Source of the DNA: Acetobacteraceae bacterium
GTDB taxonomy: Bacteria; Pseudomonadota; Alphaproteobacteria; Acetobacterales; Acetobacteraceae
Direction of reading: 5' to 3'
Length of the DNA stretch: 64,000 nucleotides
NCBI GenBank assembly: GCA_027482245.1
Contig: JAIXWG010000056.1
Coordinates: 1-64,000, forward strand
Positions 62,050 to 64,000 of this stretch are shown here, piece after piece (within the stretch, counting starts at the first letter, position 1; each line of letters opens with the position of its first letter). The notes under the pieces were generated by a model, which was given only the letters and a program-made list of their open reading frames with translations, was not told the origin of the DNA and did no database searches. The position numbers and the translations under genes are program-made.

Positions 62050-62679
62050 TCAGGCCTGCATGATGCCGAGTACGTCCCGCGCGGCCGCTTCGATGCCCGC
62101 ACGGTCGCCGCGTGCCAGCAGCGCTTCATCCACCAGGCGCCCGCCGATGCCCACGAAGGCAGCGCCGGCGGCCAAGTAGTCCGGCGCGTTGTGCGAATCG
62201 ACGCCGCCGGTCGGGCAGAACACCGTGTCGGGGAAGACGGCGCGCAGCGCCTTCACATGGCCAGGCCCGCCGGCGGAACTGGCGGGGAAGATCTTCACGA
62301 CGTCGGCCCTCGCGGCCAGCGCGGCGCGCACCTCGGTCGGCGTCATGGCGCCCAGCATCGCGATGGCGCCGGCACCATGCGCGGCCTCCGCCACCACGGG
62401 ATCGACCCAGGGGCAGACCAGGAAGCGGGCACCCGCGGCCAGGCAGGCCTCCGCCGCCGCGCGGTCCGGCACGGTACCGGCACCGACCAGCAGCGCGGGA
62501 TCGCTGGCGAGGTCACGGATCAGCGCCGGCGCATCCGGCACGGTCATGGTGATCTCGAACACCGTCAGCCCGGCGCCGCGCAGCCAGTCCACGGCGCGCG
62601 CGGCCAGGGCGGCGCTGCCGGTGCGGACCACGGGGATGACGCGCGCCGTGCGGAGGCGGGGGATCAGGGGATGGGTCAT
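62050..62679 (-). CDS. eda: 2-dehydro-3-deoxy-phosphogluconate aldolase
   Basis: 209-residue class I aldolase that splits KDPG into pyruvate and glyceraldehyde 3-phosphate. The Schiff-base Lys is in ADVVKIFPASSAGG, the catalytic Glu in FEITMTVPDAP, and the phosphate loop is CPTGGVDSHN. The start overlaps the rpiR-type regulator's stop (ATGA). The 84-bp gap to kdgK contains a perfect 12-bp palindrome TCCGGCGCCGGA (62018-62029). Confidence 0.93.
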   Translation of the reverse strand: MTHPLIPRLRTARVIPVVRTGSAALAARAVDWLRGAGLTVFEITMTVPDAPALIRDLASDPALLVGAGTVPDRAAAEACLAAGARFLVCPWVDPVVAEAAHGAGAIAMLGAMTPTEVRAALAARADVVKIFPASSAGGPGHVKALRAVFPDTVFCPTGGVDSHNAPDYLAAGAAFVGIGGRLVDEALLARGDRAGIEAAARDVLGIMQA

Positions 62680-63524
62680 GGCCTGATCTTCCGGGATTCC
62701 AGCGCGGCCGTCACCCGGGCCGCCCGCCCCGCCGCCGAGTGTGGCGCCAGCAGCGCGGTTGCGACGCAGATTGCGTCGCCGATCGCGAATTGCACCAATC
62801 GCGCCGCCATGGGGGCCGGCGCCGCGGCATCCGGACCCGCCGGGCAGGGCACGAGCAGCGTCGCGGCCTCGGCCAGCGGCGATCCCGGCGGCGCCAGGGC
62901 GATGACGGTGGCGCCGGCGGCCGCAGCCTCGCGCGCGGCCTCCACCACCTCCCGCGCTCGTCCGTCAAGCGACAGGCAGAGGACGACCGCATCGGGGTCC
63001 AGCATCGCCGCCGCCACGGCCTGCGCCTGTGCGTCCCCGCGCGCGACCGTGTGGCGGCAGAATGGGAGTAGGCGCGGGGCAAGCGCTTCCGCGACCGACG
63101 CCGAGACACCCTGGCCCCAGAGTTCGACGCGGGAGGCGCGGACCAGGGCGAGGGCCGCGCGCTCGATCGCCGCGGCATCGAGCCCCGCCCGCGCGGCCGC
63201 CAGCGCGGCCATGGCGGCATCGATCACGGCGAGGCTGGCTTCCGGGACCGGCATCCCGGCTTCGATGGTGCGGAGGGGTGGCGGCGCCGAGGCGGCGCCG
63301 GCGACGGCGTCGGCGCGGGTCAGCGCCAGGCGAAGGTCGGCGAAGCCGTCAAAGCCGAGGCTGCGGCAGAAGCGGACGACGGTGGGTTCGGAGACGCCCG
63401 CCGCGCGGGCCAGGCTGGCGAGCGTGGCCGCCATGGTACCGGCGGGGTCGGCGGCCACGATCTCCGCCACCTTGCGCTCGGCCGGGCTCAGCCGGTCGAG
63501 CACCAGGGCAATGCGATCCCGCAA
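62676..63524 (-). CDS. RpiR/HexR-type transcriptional regulator (HTH plus SIS domain)
   Basis: 282 residues. N-terminal RpiR-type HTH: LSPAERKVAEIV and LARAAGVSEPTVVRFCRSLGF (about residues 13-58). C-terminal SIS domain (about 120-260), which binds phosphosugars: SRVELWGQGVSASVAEAL and VLCLSLDGRAREVVEAA. It is the first gene of rpiR-eda-kdgK, with a four-base overlap to eda. In proteobacteria HexR senses KDPG; by analogy it probably regulates this operon. Confidence 0.88.
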   Translation of the reverse strand: MRDRIALVLDRLSPAERKVAEIVAADPAGTMAATLASLARAAGVSEPTVVRFCRSLGFDGFADLRLALTRADAVAGAASAPPPLRTIEAGMPVPEASLAVIDAAMAALAAARAGLDAAAIERAALALVRASRVELWGQGVSASVAEALAPRLLPFCRHTVARGDAQAQAVAAAMLDPDAVVLCLSLDGRAREVVEAAREAAAAGATVIALAPPGSPLAEAATLLVPCPAGPDAAAPAPMAARLVQFAIGDAICVATALLAPHSAAGRAARVTAALESRKIRP

Positions 63525-63552
63525 TGGGCACCCCTCCGCCGTTGTCGCGTCA

Positions 63553-63658
63553 CTAGAGCAATATGCGTTCAGATGGAATCATCTGAACGCATTTCTTGCT
63601 CTAGATTCAGAGACTTGTAGAGCGCGAGCCGCTTTCAGACGAACGCAGCGTGCTCTAC
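63553..63658. repeat. RIME-like double palindrome
   Basis: First palindrome 63553-63604: outer arms CTAGAGCAA / TTGCTCTAG, inner perfect 13-bp stem ATGCGTTCAGATG / CATCTGAACGCAT around GAAT. Second: GTAGAGC (63617-63623) with GCTCTAC (63652-63658). Lower G+C than its neighbours. AGAGC-bounded palindromes of this kind are common dispersed repeats in alphaproteobacteria. It lies upstream of the rpiR operon and downstream of the coiled-coil gene. Confidence 0.75.
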
Positions 63659-63677
63659 GACGGGGCAGGGGGTGGCC

Positions 63678-64000
63678 TCAAGCCAGGCGGGCCATCGCCT
63701 CCGCCGTCGCCTGCAGGCGCAGCGCCTCCGCCTGCGCGCGGGCGGTGTCCTCGGCGGCGGTGGCCAGGTTGGCCTTCAGCGCTTCCGCGCTCTGGCCGAG
63801 GCCAGTCATGGCGGTGTTGAGGCTGGCGATCTGGCTGCGGAAATCGGCCACGGCGACGCGCTGTTCCTCCAGTGCCTCCTCCAGCCGGCGCAGCGCGAGA
63901 CGGAGGCGGCGCTCCCCGGCGTCGGGGAAAGCAAAGACCTGCGCATCCTGCATCGGCGCGGCAGGCGCCGGGGTGGTCTGGGCCTGGCTGGCGGTCTCGT
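63678..64000 (-). CDS. Coiled-coil protein, 5' end beyond the window
   Basis: The frame ends at 63678 and stays open to the window edge (about 107 codons visible). An ATG at 63953 would give 91 residues, but the upstream part (ETASQAQTTPAPAAP) reads like a Pro/Ala linker in coding frame, so a longer protein is likely. The segment after the ATG starts MQDAQVFAFPDAGERRLRLA and continues as a heptad-rich coiled coil to the end. Function unknown. Confidence 0.55.
   Translation of the reverse strand, partial: ETASQAQTTPAPAAPMQDAQVFAFPDAGERRLRLALRRLEEALEEQRVAVADFRSQIASLNTAMTGLGQSAEALKANLATAAEDTARAQAEALRLQATAEAMARLA

Overview
The window is about 64 kb of very GC-rich DNA (roughly 70% G+C by eye) with dense, often overlapping genes. 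It looks like the chromosome of an alphaproteobacterium, most likely in the Rhodospirillales / Acetobacteraceae (Roseomonas-like). I infer this from the core block rpoZ-rel-acpS-lepB-rnc-era-recO, the Bug-type (TctC) receptor, the two peptide ABC importers and the dispersed palindromic repeats. No tRNA, rRNA, CRISPR array, transposase or phage gene is visible.

Layout. 1-5067: secreted hydrolase, a molybdopterin oxidoreductase overlapping a glutathione peroxidase, a 24-residue membrane microprotein, a membrane protein, UdgB, a NYN nuclease and folK. 5085-12274: housekeeping cluster (rpoZ, rel/spoT, acpS, lepB, rnc, era, recO) with an M15/DUF882 protein inserted. 12374-16879: MFS transporter, M24 peptidase and ABC-F ATPase. 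17152-21517: Bug receptor, an atypical M28-family protein and a methyltransferase-glycosyltransferase fusion. 21687-27426: tamB and tamA. 27561-37942: M20 amidohydrolase, HSL esterase, a Pat-like ligase/GNAT fusion, ureohydrolase, XRE regulator, glxR-hyi and an AI-2E family permease. 38039-43673: complete five-gene peptide ABC importer. 43719-49178: creA, ggt, yraN, a frameshifted thpR, panC and comM. 49243-50151: membrane-anchored receiver-domain protein. 50247-61028: acetylpolyamine-amidohydrolase-like gene divergent from a second peptide ABC importer, which runs into an M20 peptidase, an N-carbamoyl-amino-acid-hydrolase-like enzyme, an MlrC-like M81 peptidase and a GNAT. 61036-63524: rpiR-eda-kdgK operon. 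The right edge holds the C-terminal part of a coiled-coil protein.

How it fits together. The accessory half is dominated by uptake and hydrolysis of peptide-like or amide compounds: two Dpp-type importers, a Bug receptor, and M20, M24, M28, M81, carbamoylase, ureohydrolase and GGT enzymes. The locus at 50247-61028 is the best candidate for a coherent, uncharacterised catabolic system: import followed by deacylation, decarbamoylation and peptide cleavage. The most unusual non-coding signal is a four-hairpin repeat present twice (11-196 and 13645-13829), whose arms differ in sequence but keep pairing. Other points of interest are a possible small RNA at 34908-35019, several large palindromes between convergent genes, an M28 homologue without the usual Glu-Glu pair, and a Pat homologue lacking both expected ligase histidines.
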